Source: Meira nashicola
Lineage: Eukaryota > Basidiomycota > Exobasidiomycetes > Exobasidiales > Brachybasidiaceae
Length of the DNA stretch: 64,000 bases
NCBI GenBank assembly: GCA_001600355.1
Contig: BCJU01000003.1
Location: 2,112,519 to 2,176,518, forward strand
Direction of reading: 5' to 3'
In this document: positions 1 to 9,429 of the stretch, piece by piece
How positions within the stretch are numbered: position 1 is the stretch's first letter
How the letters are laid out: each line of letters starts with the position of its first letter
Notes under the pieces: generated by a model
What the model was told of the DNA's origin: nothing
What the model saw: only the letters and a program-made list of their open reading frames with translations
Databases searched by the model: none
Made by a program: the position numbers and the translations under genes

Positions 1-2067
1 TGACATTTTTGCACTGTTCTCCAAAGCTTCATTGATGGGAATATAAGCACGTATCTGACCAAAGAGATCTACCAAAAGAGCAGAAGGTCCGACATTGCCC
101 TCCATTATACGACCAATAGTACCATGTGTAATGACACCAACGCGGGCATCTTGCATATTAGCTACAATACTCAAAGTGCTTTGAACTAATGTACGTTTGA
201 GAGTCAAAACAATCCTATTTTGTTCAGGATCAACTTTCAGAACTCGTGCGCTGACAGATTGACCAACCTTGTATTTCTTTTCCGGCTTTTTGAGAGGAAC
301 TTCAGCAAAGTGAGCTGGGAAGACAACTCCATCGACGGATCCATTAATGTTGAGCACAATCGCTTTGGGATTTACGACACGGATGGTTGCTTTGATCACC
401 TCGCCGACCATAACCTCACTTACACGCATAAATGCTCTATCCAATATACTCTTTTGGAAAGAGAGACGAACAATTTCATCTGTAAGAGAATGTCCCACAA
501 CACGAGCTGAATGTACCGTTCCTATTCTGAAACGACCGCTGGTTGCAGGTAGAGCAACAACATGATCGTCTGAACATGCAGAAATATGCGTGAAAGCTTT
601 TGTTTCATGTTCTCCTCCTTTGATCACACACATTAAACCCCAATCTTCAATTGTACTGAGAACTGTTGCTTGAACACGGGCACCGATGGGATATTCTTCT
701 GGAATCGTTGAACGAGAAGATAAGCTGATGACAGAAGGTGTTGCGCTCATTGCAATCTTTCGGCTTGCTACATCATCACGTACATCCTCCATTTCTGGTC
801 CTTGCTCCCATAAAATTCTAGCTTTAATCTTTTGACCCACTTGATATTCTTCGTCATGCTTCATATGAACAGAAGAGATTGTTGCATCAAACATACCAAA
901 TACTTTGACGTTGATACCTTGAGTGGAAGTTGCAGTTACCAAAACTTGAATCAAATTGCCAGGCAATAATGCACGAGCGCTTGGGGGAATGGTTATCGTT
1001 GAAGATGTGTATTTCGGATTATTGATTGTTGCAGAGAATGATCTTTGATTATCTGCAACCGAAGAAATGAATGCTTGAACAACTTGACCCTCTTCCAAGA
1101 CCTTCTTTCCTGCATCTTTGAATGATATGAATCCACTTACTCCTTCAATTCCTGTGTTCATCAAATATCCATGATCTTCTTTGCTCTTCACAGAGAGAGG
1201 CAGAGTAAAACCTGTCGAAAGATCGGTTACACTGACTCCTTCATTGACTACTGTTGGATCCAATGTCAATTCTACCCGTTGGGACTCTTGCTCATACTCT
1301 CCTCCTTCTCGTCCTCTTGTATGCTTTTGCGTACCTGATGCTTGTAATGCAGCCACAGATGCATGTATCCATTGACCAACAGAGAATAAATCACGTAATT
1401 CGGGCACTCCTGATTTCTTGGCCACGTCTTTTTCCTCATCCTCATCACTGTCGTCTTCATCATCTTCCTCTTCTTCACTATCAGTCATCCCTTCAAGCCT
1501 CTGCGTGAATGTCTCACTGATGTTCGTGATCGGAATGTGTCCCAGCAATTGGTCTGGTAAACTGACAACGATTGCCAAAGGATGAACAGCAAGAACAGAG
1601 CACAATAGCCTTGTTCCAACATTTAATCTTTTATAGTTTAACAATTCAATTCTTGCTGATTTATCTTCTGTGGTTGCACCTTGTTGTTCTCCTTTTCCTT
1701 TAGTTTTAGTTTTGGTATCTATTGTCCGTTTCTTACGTTCGGCATTCTTCTTTTCTCGATTTGCTTTCTTCTTTTGTTCTATCTTACTATCTTTGAACAA
1801 CTCATCATCAGCTGTAGGTGTATCAGTTTTAATAGCCTTTTTTGCCGCTCTTCTTTCTTTTGCTTCTTGATCTACTTCTCGTAAAGCTTGCTTATGTTCG
1901 AATTGAGTTAATTTTGATCCTCCGCCACGTGGAAAATCAATCTCTTCTGATCGTAGAACTGAGGTAGAAGGTGCTGTACTTTTGACTGATTCATCATGTC
2001 GAGCTCGTTTATTATTTTGACCTGAACCATTGCTCCCATTTCCTCCATTACGCTTTAAGCCTGGCAT
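1..2067 (-). CDS. RRP5: rRNA biogenesis protein RRP5 (5' part; runs off the left edge)
   Basis: Reading leftwards from the ATG at 2067, the frame stays open for 689 codons to base 1, so the C-terminal part lies outside the window. The first ~190 residues are a basic/acidic low-complexity nuclear region, followed by successive S1 RNA-binding repeats recognisable by phrases such as VGQSVSARVLKVDPEQNRIV and YPIGARVQATVLSTIEDWGL. RRP5 is a nucleolar scaffold needed for both 18S and 5.8S pre-rRNA processing; the family carries about a dozen S1 repeats and a C-terminal HAT/TPR part, which is not visible here. An acidic run of D/E residues (reverse of about 1440-1490) interrupts the first S1 region. 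No intron was needed. It faces the carrier gene across a 0.94-kb divergent intergenic region. Confidence 0.93.
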   Translation of the reverse strand, partial: MPGLKRNGGNGSNGSGQNNKRARHDESVKSTAPSTSVLRSEEIDFPRGGGSKLTQFEHKQALREVDQEAKERRAAKKAIKTDTPTADDELFKDSKIEQKKKANREKKNAERKKRTIDTKTKTKGKGEQQGATTEDKSARIELLNYKRLNVGTRLLCSVLAVHPLAIVVSLPDQLLGHIPITNISETFTQRLEGMTDSEEEEDDEDDSDEDEEKDVAKKSGVPELRDLFSVGQWIHASVAALQASGTQKHTRGREGGEYEQESQRVELTLDPTVVNEGVSVTDLSTGFTLPLSVKSKEDHGYLMNTGIEGVSGFISFKDAGKKVLEEGQVVQAFISSVADNQRSFSATINNPKYTSSTITIPPSARALLPGNLIQVLVTATSTQGINVKVFGMFDATISSVHMKHDEEYQVGQKIKARILWEQGPEMEDVRDDVASRKIAMSATPSVISLSSRSTIPEEYPIGARVQATVLSTIEDWGLMCVIKGGEHETKAFTHISACSDDHVVALPATSGRFRIGTVHSARVVGHSLTDEIVRLSFQKSILDRAFMRVSEVMVGEVIKATIRVVNPKAIVLNINGSVDGVVFPAHFAEVPLKKPEKKYKVGQSVSARVLKVDPEQNRIVLTLKRTLVQSTLSIVANMQDARVGVITHGTIGRIMEGNVGPSALLVDLFGQIRAYIPINEALENSAKMS

Positions 2068-3007
2068 CTTCTCAAACGCTCAAAAAAAAAAGAGACAATA
2101 ATGATGGCAAAAGCAGGATGTAGTTAGCATTCGCTTTTTTAGAGAAGTTGATTTTCGAATGAGCTTATTTAAACGCACTGTTGTAGCGCAGTTAGAATTT
2201 TGCGTATGAACAGATTTACTAAAAAATTCCATTCCACTTTTTTTTTCTAAAAATTTTAGCCCACGTGAGAAAAGAGATTCAGAGAACAGAATATTCTATG
2301 AACGGACGCGTCTAGTGGTGCGGGAGGACGTGTAACAGAAAAATCCAGAGCGCGCTACGGTTTGACTTACCCCGCATTTTAATCTGTTCTGTGCATGCAA
2401 GTCGTTATCTATTGAAGTTGCATGCGTGTCCTCATGACTGGCACACCATCGAACGGGCCGCTATGTCATTGATAGAAAAAAACCGGATTTAAAACGTTTC
2501 GGATCAAAAGGGAATAAACGGAAACAAAAGCTTGGTTGCTAATTTGGTCGTAATGACAACACAAGCTACTTCTAATTCATTCTCGCCCCAACTTTTCATG
2601 TTCCGATCCTATCGGATATGACATGTAGTCATACTTTATTGTGTCATATGTGTGAGCATTCATTTTCGATCCAATTTTTTGGGCGCATTTACAGTGCGCG
2701 GCTGCCGCACACCCAAATTTAAGCTACCAAAAAAAGCGCATTTATTGTTGTATTATGCATTGCATTGCATATAAAGAGAAAGAAATTTTTATTAGTACTG
2801 CTGTTTCGGGGTCTATCGGCTGAAGGATATTCAGACTCCATTTGATCCTTTTCTCCTCAACATCATCAAAGGAGTTTAAGTTTTGAGCTTGAAACTCCTT
2901 CTTACATACTTCCACATCCTCTTACTTACCTAGCTTGTTTTATCGAATAGCATAAGCACACAGCGCAGGTCGCTTTCATTCTTTCGTCCAAGAGAATAAA
3001 AGACAAG
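2068..3007. promoter_or_regulatory. Divergent intergenic region between RRP5 and the mitochondrial carrier
   Basis: No supported ORF. It contains T-rich tracts, one ACGCGT hexamer near 2306 and a TATA-like element (gcatataaagag) at about 2767-2778, some 230 bp before the carrier ATG. It probably holds the promoters of both genes. Confidence 0.5.
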
Positions 3008-4052
3008 ATGGCAGCAGCTGGCCCCAAACCCGCTCAATCCACCACTAAGAAAACTTATCCTTTTTGGTTAGGAGGTGCGGCAGCATGTTGTGCTGCAACG
3101 ATTACGCATCCTTTGGATTTAACGAAATATAGATTACAAACGATGACTGTCAAGAAAGGAATGTTTGCTACAATGGCATTAAGCGTAAAAGAGGAAGGAG
3201 TAAAGAGTTTATTTCATGGATTGACTGCGACTTGGTTACGTCAAGGAAGTTATTCGATCACACGTTTTGCTGCTTATGAAAAAGCAAAAGAGTATGTCGT
3301 TCCAGATGGTCAGCAAGCAACATCAAGTCAATTATTCTTGTGCTCTGGAGGTGCAGGTTTTGTAGCAGGGTTAGTATGCATACATTTAGCAAAACAGTTC
3401 TATGAGTGATGACTAACGTGATCTCTCTTTTCTTTTAACAGTATCGTAGGTGTACCAGCAGAGATTGTACTCGTTCGTATGTGCAGCGATTTGAACAGAC
3501 CTTTAGACCAACGATATGGATACCGCAATTCTGTTCAAGGATTAGTTCGAATTGCCAAAGATGAAGGAGCAAGTGTACTCTTTCGCGGTCTTACACCCAA
3601 TGTTACTCGTAGTGTTGTTATGAACGTTGGTCAAATGGGAGGATATGATTTATTCAAACGATTATTATTATCTTTAAACATTTTACCTGATGGACCTGCA
3701 TTACAAACAGCAGCTTCTTTCTGTGCAGGAACATTATCTACAACTTTAGTCACTCCTGTTGATGTGATAAAAAGTCGAATTCAAAATGCTCGTGGTGCTG
3801 ATGCTCAATTAGGCATCATGGGAATGATTAGCAAAAGTCTCAAAGCCGATGGACCTTCAGTTTTATTCCGTGGTTGGACACCTGCATTCTTACGTTTACA
3901 ACCTCAAACGACATTATTATTCTTATTCTTTGAACGTGAGTGAAGAGTTCTTGAAACGGAAAGAGCAAAAGACTGAATTGACCTTTTAAACATTTCTTCC
4001 TACAGAATTCAAAGGTATTATTGATAAGCAAAGGGAAGCAAAGTTGAAGTAA
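3008..4052 (+). CDS. DIC1: Mitochondrial carrier, dicarboxylate-transporter type (3 exons)
   Basis: Model: 3008-3369, 3442-3935, 4006-4052, giving 300 residues, the normal size for a mitochondrial solute carrier. Introns of 72 and 70 nt (GTTAGT...ACAG and GTGAGT...ACAG) are placed by frame and restore the family sequence: FVAG joins IVGVPAEIVLVRM, and LFFE joins QFKGIIDKQ. Three repeats of about 100 residues each carry the carrier signature: HPLDLTKYRLQ in repeat 1, VPAEIVLVRM in repeat 2 (Glu in place of Asp, as in dicarboxylate carriers) and TPVDVIKSRIQ in repeat 3. Dicarboxylate carriers exchange malate or succinate for phosphate across the inner mitochondrial membrane. The subfamily is assigned from the repeat-2 sequence; another C4-acid or oxaloacetate carrier is possible. 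Confidence 0.85.
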
Positions 4053-4331
4053 TAATCTCTAAAGAAATCCTTTGACCGCCATTTTCTCAAAGAGGAGATG
4101 TTGAAAGAGTCAATAAAGAAGACTTGATTATAAATCATCGAAAATGATACCTAGCAATATAAACTCTTCTATCTACTTGAAATTTGATTGAGTGTGTATG
4201 CATCAATTCCCAGGCACATTGTAGCTCAAAATGATCAGTGAATGGCTTGAGCGCACGCTGTACTGATGAACTCTTAAATCCGATCTAGCACGTATATCCG
4301 ATTAAAAAAAAGTGACGCGTCCAGCTATTTA

Positions 4332-4427
4332 TACTGCTCAAGTGCAGTGATTGTGTGGGAAGAAACTTTTAGCGTGCGGGTACACACATCTGCGTAACAG
4401 TTGTGATTTGTGGGTCACTTGAGCAGT
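4332..4427. repeat. 12-bp perfect inverted repeat in the aldehyde dehydrogenase promoter
   Basis: Arms actgctcaagtg (4332-4343) and cacttgagcagt (4416-4427) are exact reverse complements, separated by 72 bp. They lie 170-265 bp upstream of the aldehyde dehydrogenase ATG in the 544-bp spacer 4053-4596, which otherwise shows no gene. A paired regulator-binding site is one reading. Confidence 0.45.
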
Positions 4428-4596
4428 GTAAGCAAGGAGTGTACCGTAAAATGTATGTAGTTGTTGTGTATGTCCTTGCTTCCGGCAAATGAACTTTACC
4501 GAGAAAGCGTGGTGGAGGGAAAAACGGTGAATAAAATGAAGATTTTCTTCTCTCTTCATTTCCACCAACAATCTTGATTAAAAAAAAGGATTAAAG

Positions 4597-6033
4597 ATGT
4601 CTAAATTATTACAAGGAAGTTTTTCTCATGTTATTAATGGCAAATCTTATGATGCCAAAGGGGCAAAAACATTAGACGTAATCGATCCTGCAACCGAAAA
4701 GCCAATCGCTCAAGTTCCAATCGCAACACGTGAAATTTTAGATGAAGCTGTTGATCATGCACAAAAAGCATTTTCAACTTGGTCAAAAACATCATGGTCA
4801 GAACGTGCAAAATTGGTGAAAGCAGTTGGAAAAGAATATAAAGAGTTAAGTGATGATCTTGCTCAGCTCTTGGTAAAAGAACAAGGTAAATCAACTCCTT
4901 TTGCACAAGGAGAAGTAAATCTTGTGAATGAATGGTTCGATCGTATGCCTGATATGGAATTAAAGGAACAAGTTACATATGAAACTGATAAAGCAAGAGC
5001 GATTGAACAATACGTTCCTCTTGGAGTTTCAGCTGGTATCGTTCCATGGAATTTCCCAGTCTTATTGATGTGCTGGAAAATTATTCCTGCCATCTTGACC
5101 GGTAACACGATCATCATCAAACCATCTCCTTTCACACCTTTATGTGATGTAAGAATTGTTGAATTGTTCAACAAACATTTACCTCCAGGTGTCGTTCAAA
5201 TCGTTTTGGGTGATGACAGTTTAGGTCCTTGGATTACTGAACATCCAAAGATTCGTAAAATTTCATTCACAGGAAGTACAGCAACCGGTAGACTTGTAGC
5301 AAAAAGTTGTTCTGCAACACTCAAACGATTCACATTGGAATTAGGTGGAAATGATGCTTGTGTTGTTTTACCAGACGTTGATATCGAAAAAGCAGCTCCT
5401 AATGTTCTTTTGAGCGCCTTCTTTAATACTGGTCAAGTTTGTCATGCTGCAAAACGTATTTATGTTCATGAAGATATTTATGATAAATTTGCAAAAGCAT
5501 TAACTGAAGTTGCAAAACAATCTGGAGTTGGACCAGGTGATAAAGAAGGCGTTTTATACGGACCATTAAACAATAAGATGCAATTTGACAAAGTAAGCGA
5601 ATTCTTTGCACAATCACAAACTGAAGGTCATAATTTCCTTACGGGTGGACAAATTACTAAAGGAACAGGTTATTTCGCTCCTTTAACTTTAGTCGATCAA
5701 CCACCAGAAGATAGTAGATTAGTACAAGAAGAACCTTTTGGACCAATCGTACCACTCTTGAAATGGAAAGATGACGAAGAAGTTTTAAAACGTGTTAATG
5801 ATTCTTCTTGGGGTTTAGGTGCAACAATTTGGGGTTCAGATTTAGAAAGAGTTGAAAAATTAGCACGTGGAATTGAAGCAGGTGTAGTTTGGACAAATCA
5901 AGCCATGGAACAACATCCTGAAGTTACTTTTGGTGGTTTCAAATCAAGTGGTATTGGTGCAGAAAATGGTATCGCAGGTATGAAAGGTTGGTGTCAAGTT
6001 CGCAGCATCTATCTTCAAAAGTCAAAAGTTTAA
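4597..6033 (+). CDS. NAD(P)-dependent aldehyde dehydrogenase
   Basis: 478 residues and intronless, covering the full ALDH fold. The nucleotide-binding site includes Asn152 in PWNFP and the phase SFTGSTATGR. The general base is Glu248 in LELGGND and the catalytic nucleophile is Cys282 in FNTGQVCHAAKR. The C-terminal EEPFGPIVP and FGGFKSSGIG motifs are intact. It should oxidise an aldehyde to the carboxylic acid, probably in the cytosol because no presequence is seen. The substrate cannot be read from the sequence; it is closer in feel to bacterial-type AldA and succinate-semialdehyde-like enzymes than to the classical fungal acetaldehyde dehydrogenases (inference). The start is set by an A-rich leader directly upstream and the conserved length. 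Confidence 0.88.
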   Translation: MSKLLQGSFSHVINGKSYDAKGAKTLDVIDPATEKPIAQVPIATREILDEAVDHAQKAFSTWSKTSWSERAKLVKAVGKEYKELSDDLAQLLVKEQGKSTPFAQGEVNLVNEWFDRMPDMELKEQVTYETDKARAIEQYVPLGVSAGIVPWNFPVLLMCWKIIPAILTGNTIIIKPSPFTPLCDVRIVELFNKHLPPGVVQIVLGDDSLGPWITEHPKIRKISFTGSTATGRLVAKSCSATLKRFTLELGGNDACVVLPDVDIEKAAPNVLLSAFFNTGQVCHAAKRIYVHEDIYDKFAKALTEVAKQSGVGPGDKEGVLYGPLNNKMQFDKVSEFFAQSQTEGHNFLTGGQITKGTGYFAPLTLVDQPPEDSRLVQEEPFGPIVPLLKWKDDEEVLKRVNDSSWGLGATIWGSDLERVEKLARGIEAGVVWTNQAMEQHPEVTFGGFKSSGIGAENGIAGMKGWCQVRSIYLQKSKV

Positions 6034-6589
6034 TCGTGTCTTGTTAAGAACATATATTTAATAACATATTTATGAACAATTTTTGAGAAAAAGTGTGATA
6101 AGAAATGAAAGAAGAGTGTCTGTGTGTGTGTGTATTGCAACACGTTCATTGTACTCTCCTTAATAAGTTGAGTATAAGGCTTCGGGATGAAGGCGTTAAT
6201 TCGAAGCGGGTCACGGGGAGGGAGATATTCTGATTTTGACGCCGTTTCAGTAACACTCCTAAATCAAGGTGACTACATCTTAGACTCACTTTATTCTTTA
6301 GTAAGTTTTAGTCCCGTTTACATAAAATGTCAATGCCATGCAATCTTTATGTTTTCAAAGGTGCTCCTGATGATTGAACGCCTCAACGCCTCAATTTCAA
6401 ATTTCCGGTATAACGGCTCCTATAAAGTATTCCTTCCGTTGTCTATATAAATATATATTCTGGTCATTCCAATTCTCTTTTTCATCAAAAAAAAAACCAT
6501 CCTACTCCCATCAATCAATACGAAAACCTAAAACAAAACAAAAAATTTGAAGTGGAACAATCACTAGATAAAAGAAAATCAAAAATAAA
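6034..6589. promoter_or_regulatory. Intergenic region with TG microsatellite and TATA box for the peptide gene
   Basis: A short (TG)6 run sits at about 6121-6133. A strong TATA-like stretch (tctatataaatatatattc) at 6441-6459 lies about 130-150 bp before the peptide gene, followed by an A-rich leader, as expected for a short fungal 5' UTR. No other gene seen. Confidence 0.45.
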
Positions 6590-6841
6590 ATGACTAAAGC
6601 AACAACTCTCCCGATCCATTTTTTCATCGGAGTCATCTTTGTGGTCGCTTTGATCGTGAACAAAGTCGAAAGCCAGTAAGTTTTATCTCTCTCAAAAAGA
6701 AAAAAATTATTTAAATAGGCAAATTGACATATTTAAACTTTTAACAGTAATTGTCAACAATATCCATGCGGAGACGGTGGGATGGGCATTTCACTCTCTT
6801 ATTGTGGTGGTTTCTGTGGCCAAAATCAAGTTTGTTGTTAA
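6590..6841 (+). CDS. Small secreted cysteine-rich peptide (2 exons)
   Basis: Model: 6590-6675 and 6748-6841 with a 72-nt intron (GTAAGT...AACAG), giving 59 residues. Residues 1-28 form a signal peptide: a basic start (MTK), a hydrophobic core (FFIGVIFVVALIV) and a cleavage region around VES. The predicted mature peptide of about 31 residues has six cysteines at 31, 36, 48, 52, 58 and 59, with spacing C-x4-C-x11-C-x3-C-x5-CC, and is rich in Gly. This is compatible with a three-disulfide knot. It should be exported. I do not recognise the family, so a role as effector, antimicrobial peptide or signalling peptide is only a guess. The reading is supported by the canonical splice signals, the TATA box upstream and the way the intron fuses signal peptide and cysteine domain in frame. 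Confidence 0.72.
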
Positions 6842-7722
6842 GCGTCTAATTTTACCTGCTATACCTTTTATACACTATAGAGTCTACATATATATTTCAA
6901 CGATCATTTGATTTATCATTTTTATGATGTGCCTCAATATTATAATTTCGGCCTCAGTATATGCACGTTCAATCTACTCTCCTAATTTGGCAGGCGCAGG
7001 GGTATCGTATACAAAAGACAGCTTGTATTCCTTGCTTTGTAGTCTATATAGAGCGCGCCGAATTTATATAGAAGAACGCTGTGCATTTTATATATCATTT
7101 CGCATACATATACCATATAAGGAACGAGACAAGCGTCAGTGGCAATTTGCGTGTTGTGTAAAATATGCATATAACAATCTTGTGTAAGGGCTCGTGCAGT
7201 GCTTTAATTATTCAGCCTAGATTTCAAGACAAAGGAAAAAAATAAGTCATATGCACTTTATCAGAGGGAGATAGGGAGAAATGGTAAGAGTCACTACCTT
7301 GAAGGTTGGATCAGATTGCCTCATAATCACACCATCAACCATCCTTCACGTTCTCAATTCTTCGTGATTCGATTTTGTAGTTGTATCTTTACCTCTGTGA
7401 CAAGCTTTCAACTCTTTACATTCATCAACGTCTCTTACCGACTGTCACTTTCTAATCCAACATTTTCAAATATTCTGGTGGTGTAATTTTGATCAAGTCG
7501 CTTTGATCTATTTGTCATCGTCTATTTCAACTCAACTTTCAAATTCTCTTTTGTTTTTCTCTCTTTCTTCTCTTGACTTGGCCTTGTCTAGCTGTAATTT
7601 TTGGCTAGAATTATCTTCACTGCTACTTGTACATTTTCGACTCAACGTTGTTAAAGTACATTTGCTTTGATCTCGCTTTCTCAACAGAGTAGCTTTTGTA
7701 ACATTTACGAATCCATTCAAAC
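6842..7722. other. Intergenic region, AT-rich then CT-rich
   Basis: About 880 bp with no supported gene. The first half is AT-rich with several TATATA runs. From about 7370 the strand becomes CT-rich (ctctttcttctcttgac), as is common in fungal promoters and 5' leaders; it probably serves the downstream PNRC-motif gene. Confidence 0.4.
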
Positions 7723-9216
7723 ATGCTGGCTACTATGCGACCTGCACCAATACATGCAACAGATTCATCTTCGAAACAATACGTATCTAATCAAGCCAGC
7801 ACATCATCAAAATCAACAAACAATTCTACACAAATGAACAAACCCAATGGTTCCACAAGAACCCGGTCGAAGAAGGATAATCCTGGTGTCGGTAAACAAC
7901 TTGCTCCCGGCCTACTTTCTTTGAGCAAGCCAATCGATGAATTTCAAGATTCAGATGATGCAGAAAAGTCAACATCATCTTCCAAGAAACAAATAAAGAA
8001 GAAGAAGCAACATCAGCAAGGTGCTTCAGCTGATCCGTCTTCAGTTGCTACATCCAACATCGCATCAAATGCGCCTGGCAAGGCTAAGAAGAAAGCATTG
8101 GCTATCGATGAGATCAAGGCAGATGCAAATCAATTATCCCGATCCGCTCCTGATTCTCATTCGAGTTCTGATTGGGAGATGCCTCATTCAGCAAAACTTT
8201 CCAATGATGCAACCTCAAACGCTGCCTTAACATGGCAACAACAACTTCTTAACTCACAAGCACCCAAATCTGCCACTTTGGAAAAGAAAAAGGGTGGAAA
8301 GAAAGATAAAAGAGCGAACGCTTCTATCAAGAGCAAAAGCTCTCAAGCTGTCGACGTTAGCAAGAATGATGCTTCATCCGCTTTGACTTGGCAGCAAGAG
8401 CTGTTTGGCTCGAATAACAAAGCACGCGGGCCTGCATTTGATGTCTTTGCAGATGAGAGAGACGCATTGACTTTCGGAGGAAACACCTCTCACCAACCAC
8501 CTAATAAAGCTGGAAAGAAGAAGCAAAGACAAAGAGCTGACAGTCTTGGTGACATTGATGTTCATCACAACAACAACACCGCCGGTCATGCCCGACCAAA
8601 CAAAGCTAAAGGCAACAATCATTCTTCCTTTGTACATCTTGGTGCAAATGGTGCTGCATCTTCTTCTCCTTCTTCTGGCCCACCAACAACTCCCAACAAG
8701 TTGGCATATGCCGGTCCCAATTTCCACAATTCGCCTTCACCCGCCAGTCTTCCTGTACCAAAATTCTTGCAATCAAAGACTGGTGGTGTTGTAAATGGTA
8801 CAATCAGTTCAAGCATGAGTGCAAATGCAACGAGTAATAGCTCCCTATTTGCTCGTGAAGCACAAGCGCAACAACAACAGCAATTTTATCAACAGCCTCA
8901 ACCGGTGTATCATCATCCACCTCCACCGCCTTATCCGCCTTTCTCACAATATCCTCATCCTGGGCCATACAATCACCCTGCCCAGTACGTAGACCCAAAC
9001 GTATCGATCTCTTCTCATTCGTCCGATGAAGAACAAGATTCAAGTTTCTCACATTCGAAATCACGTTATATCCGTGGCGTCACTGCTCCACCAGAATTAC
9101 CATCAAGTCCTCTCATGAACGGAACGGGCGATGATAGTGTAAACAGTGTTGGTAATAATCGCAACGAGACTATCGAAAATCTATTGGCCAGAATGATGCG
9201 ACCCGGCAGCGAGTGA
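7723..9216 (+). CDS. PNRC-motif protein, probable mRNA-decapping enhancer (EDC1-like)
   Basis: 497 residues, mostly low-complexity and probably disordered (Ser, Asn, Lys, Gln, Pro rich). Three short islands look conserved. At about 329-349 is a PNRC-type motif (YAGPNFHNSPSPASLPVPKF), the element with which PNRC/Edc1-family proteins bind the Dcp1 EVH1 domain. Two copies of an ALTWQQ motif lie near residues 169-175 and 221-227 (LTWQQQLL and LTWQQELF). The C-terminus has ENLLARMM at 485-492. The likely role is stimulating Dcp1-Dcp2 decapping in the cytoplasm or P-bodies; this rests on the PNRC motif. The ALTWQQ and ENLLARM elements are functionally unassigned to me. Intronless, with a CT-rich leader. 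Confidence 0.65.
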   Translation: MLATMRPAPIHATDSSSKQYVSNQASTSSKSTNNSTQMNKPNGSTRTRSKKDNPGVGKQLAPGLLSLSKPIDEFQDSDDAEKSTSSSKKQIKKKKQHQQGASADPSSVATSNIASNAPGKAKKKALAIDEIKADANQLSRSAPDSHSSSDWEMPHSAKLSNDATSNAALTWQQQLLNSQAPKSATLEKKKGGKKDKRANASIKSKSSQAVDVSKNDASSALTWQQELFGSNNKARGPAFDVFADERDALTFGGNTSHQPPNKAGKKKQRQRADSLGDIDVHHNNNTAGHARPNKAKGNNHSSFVHLGANGAASSSPSSGPPTTPNKLAYAGPNFHNSPSPASLPVPKFLQSKTGGVVNGTISSSMSANATSNSSLFAREAQAQQQQQFYQQPQPVYHHPPPPPYPPFSQYPHPGPYNHPAQYVDPNVSISSHSSDEEQDSSFSHSKSRYIRGVTAPPELPSSPLMNGTGDDSVNSVGNNRNETIENLLARMMRPGSE

Positions 9217-9429
9217 TTTGATTCGCTTTTTGATGCACGTCAACAAATCGCCAATAAAGTTAACCATCACAACAAATCCATCGTCATCTTCACAACCCTC
9301 ACGATTCATCTTTCACCTGAACCCGCTATCAATTATCCACCTTTACACATCCCCTACCTGTTGCATGCCTTGCAGTTAATGATCATACAGCGCGTGCATT
9401 TATTCTATTGCGTGATTACATTTTGTGAA

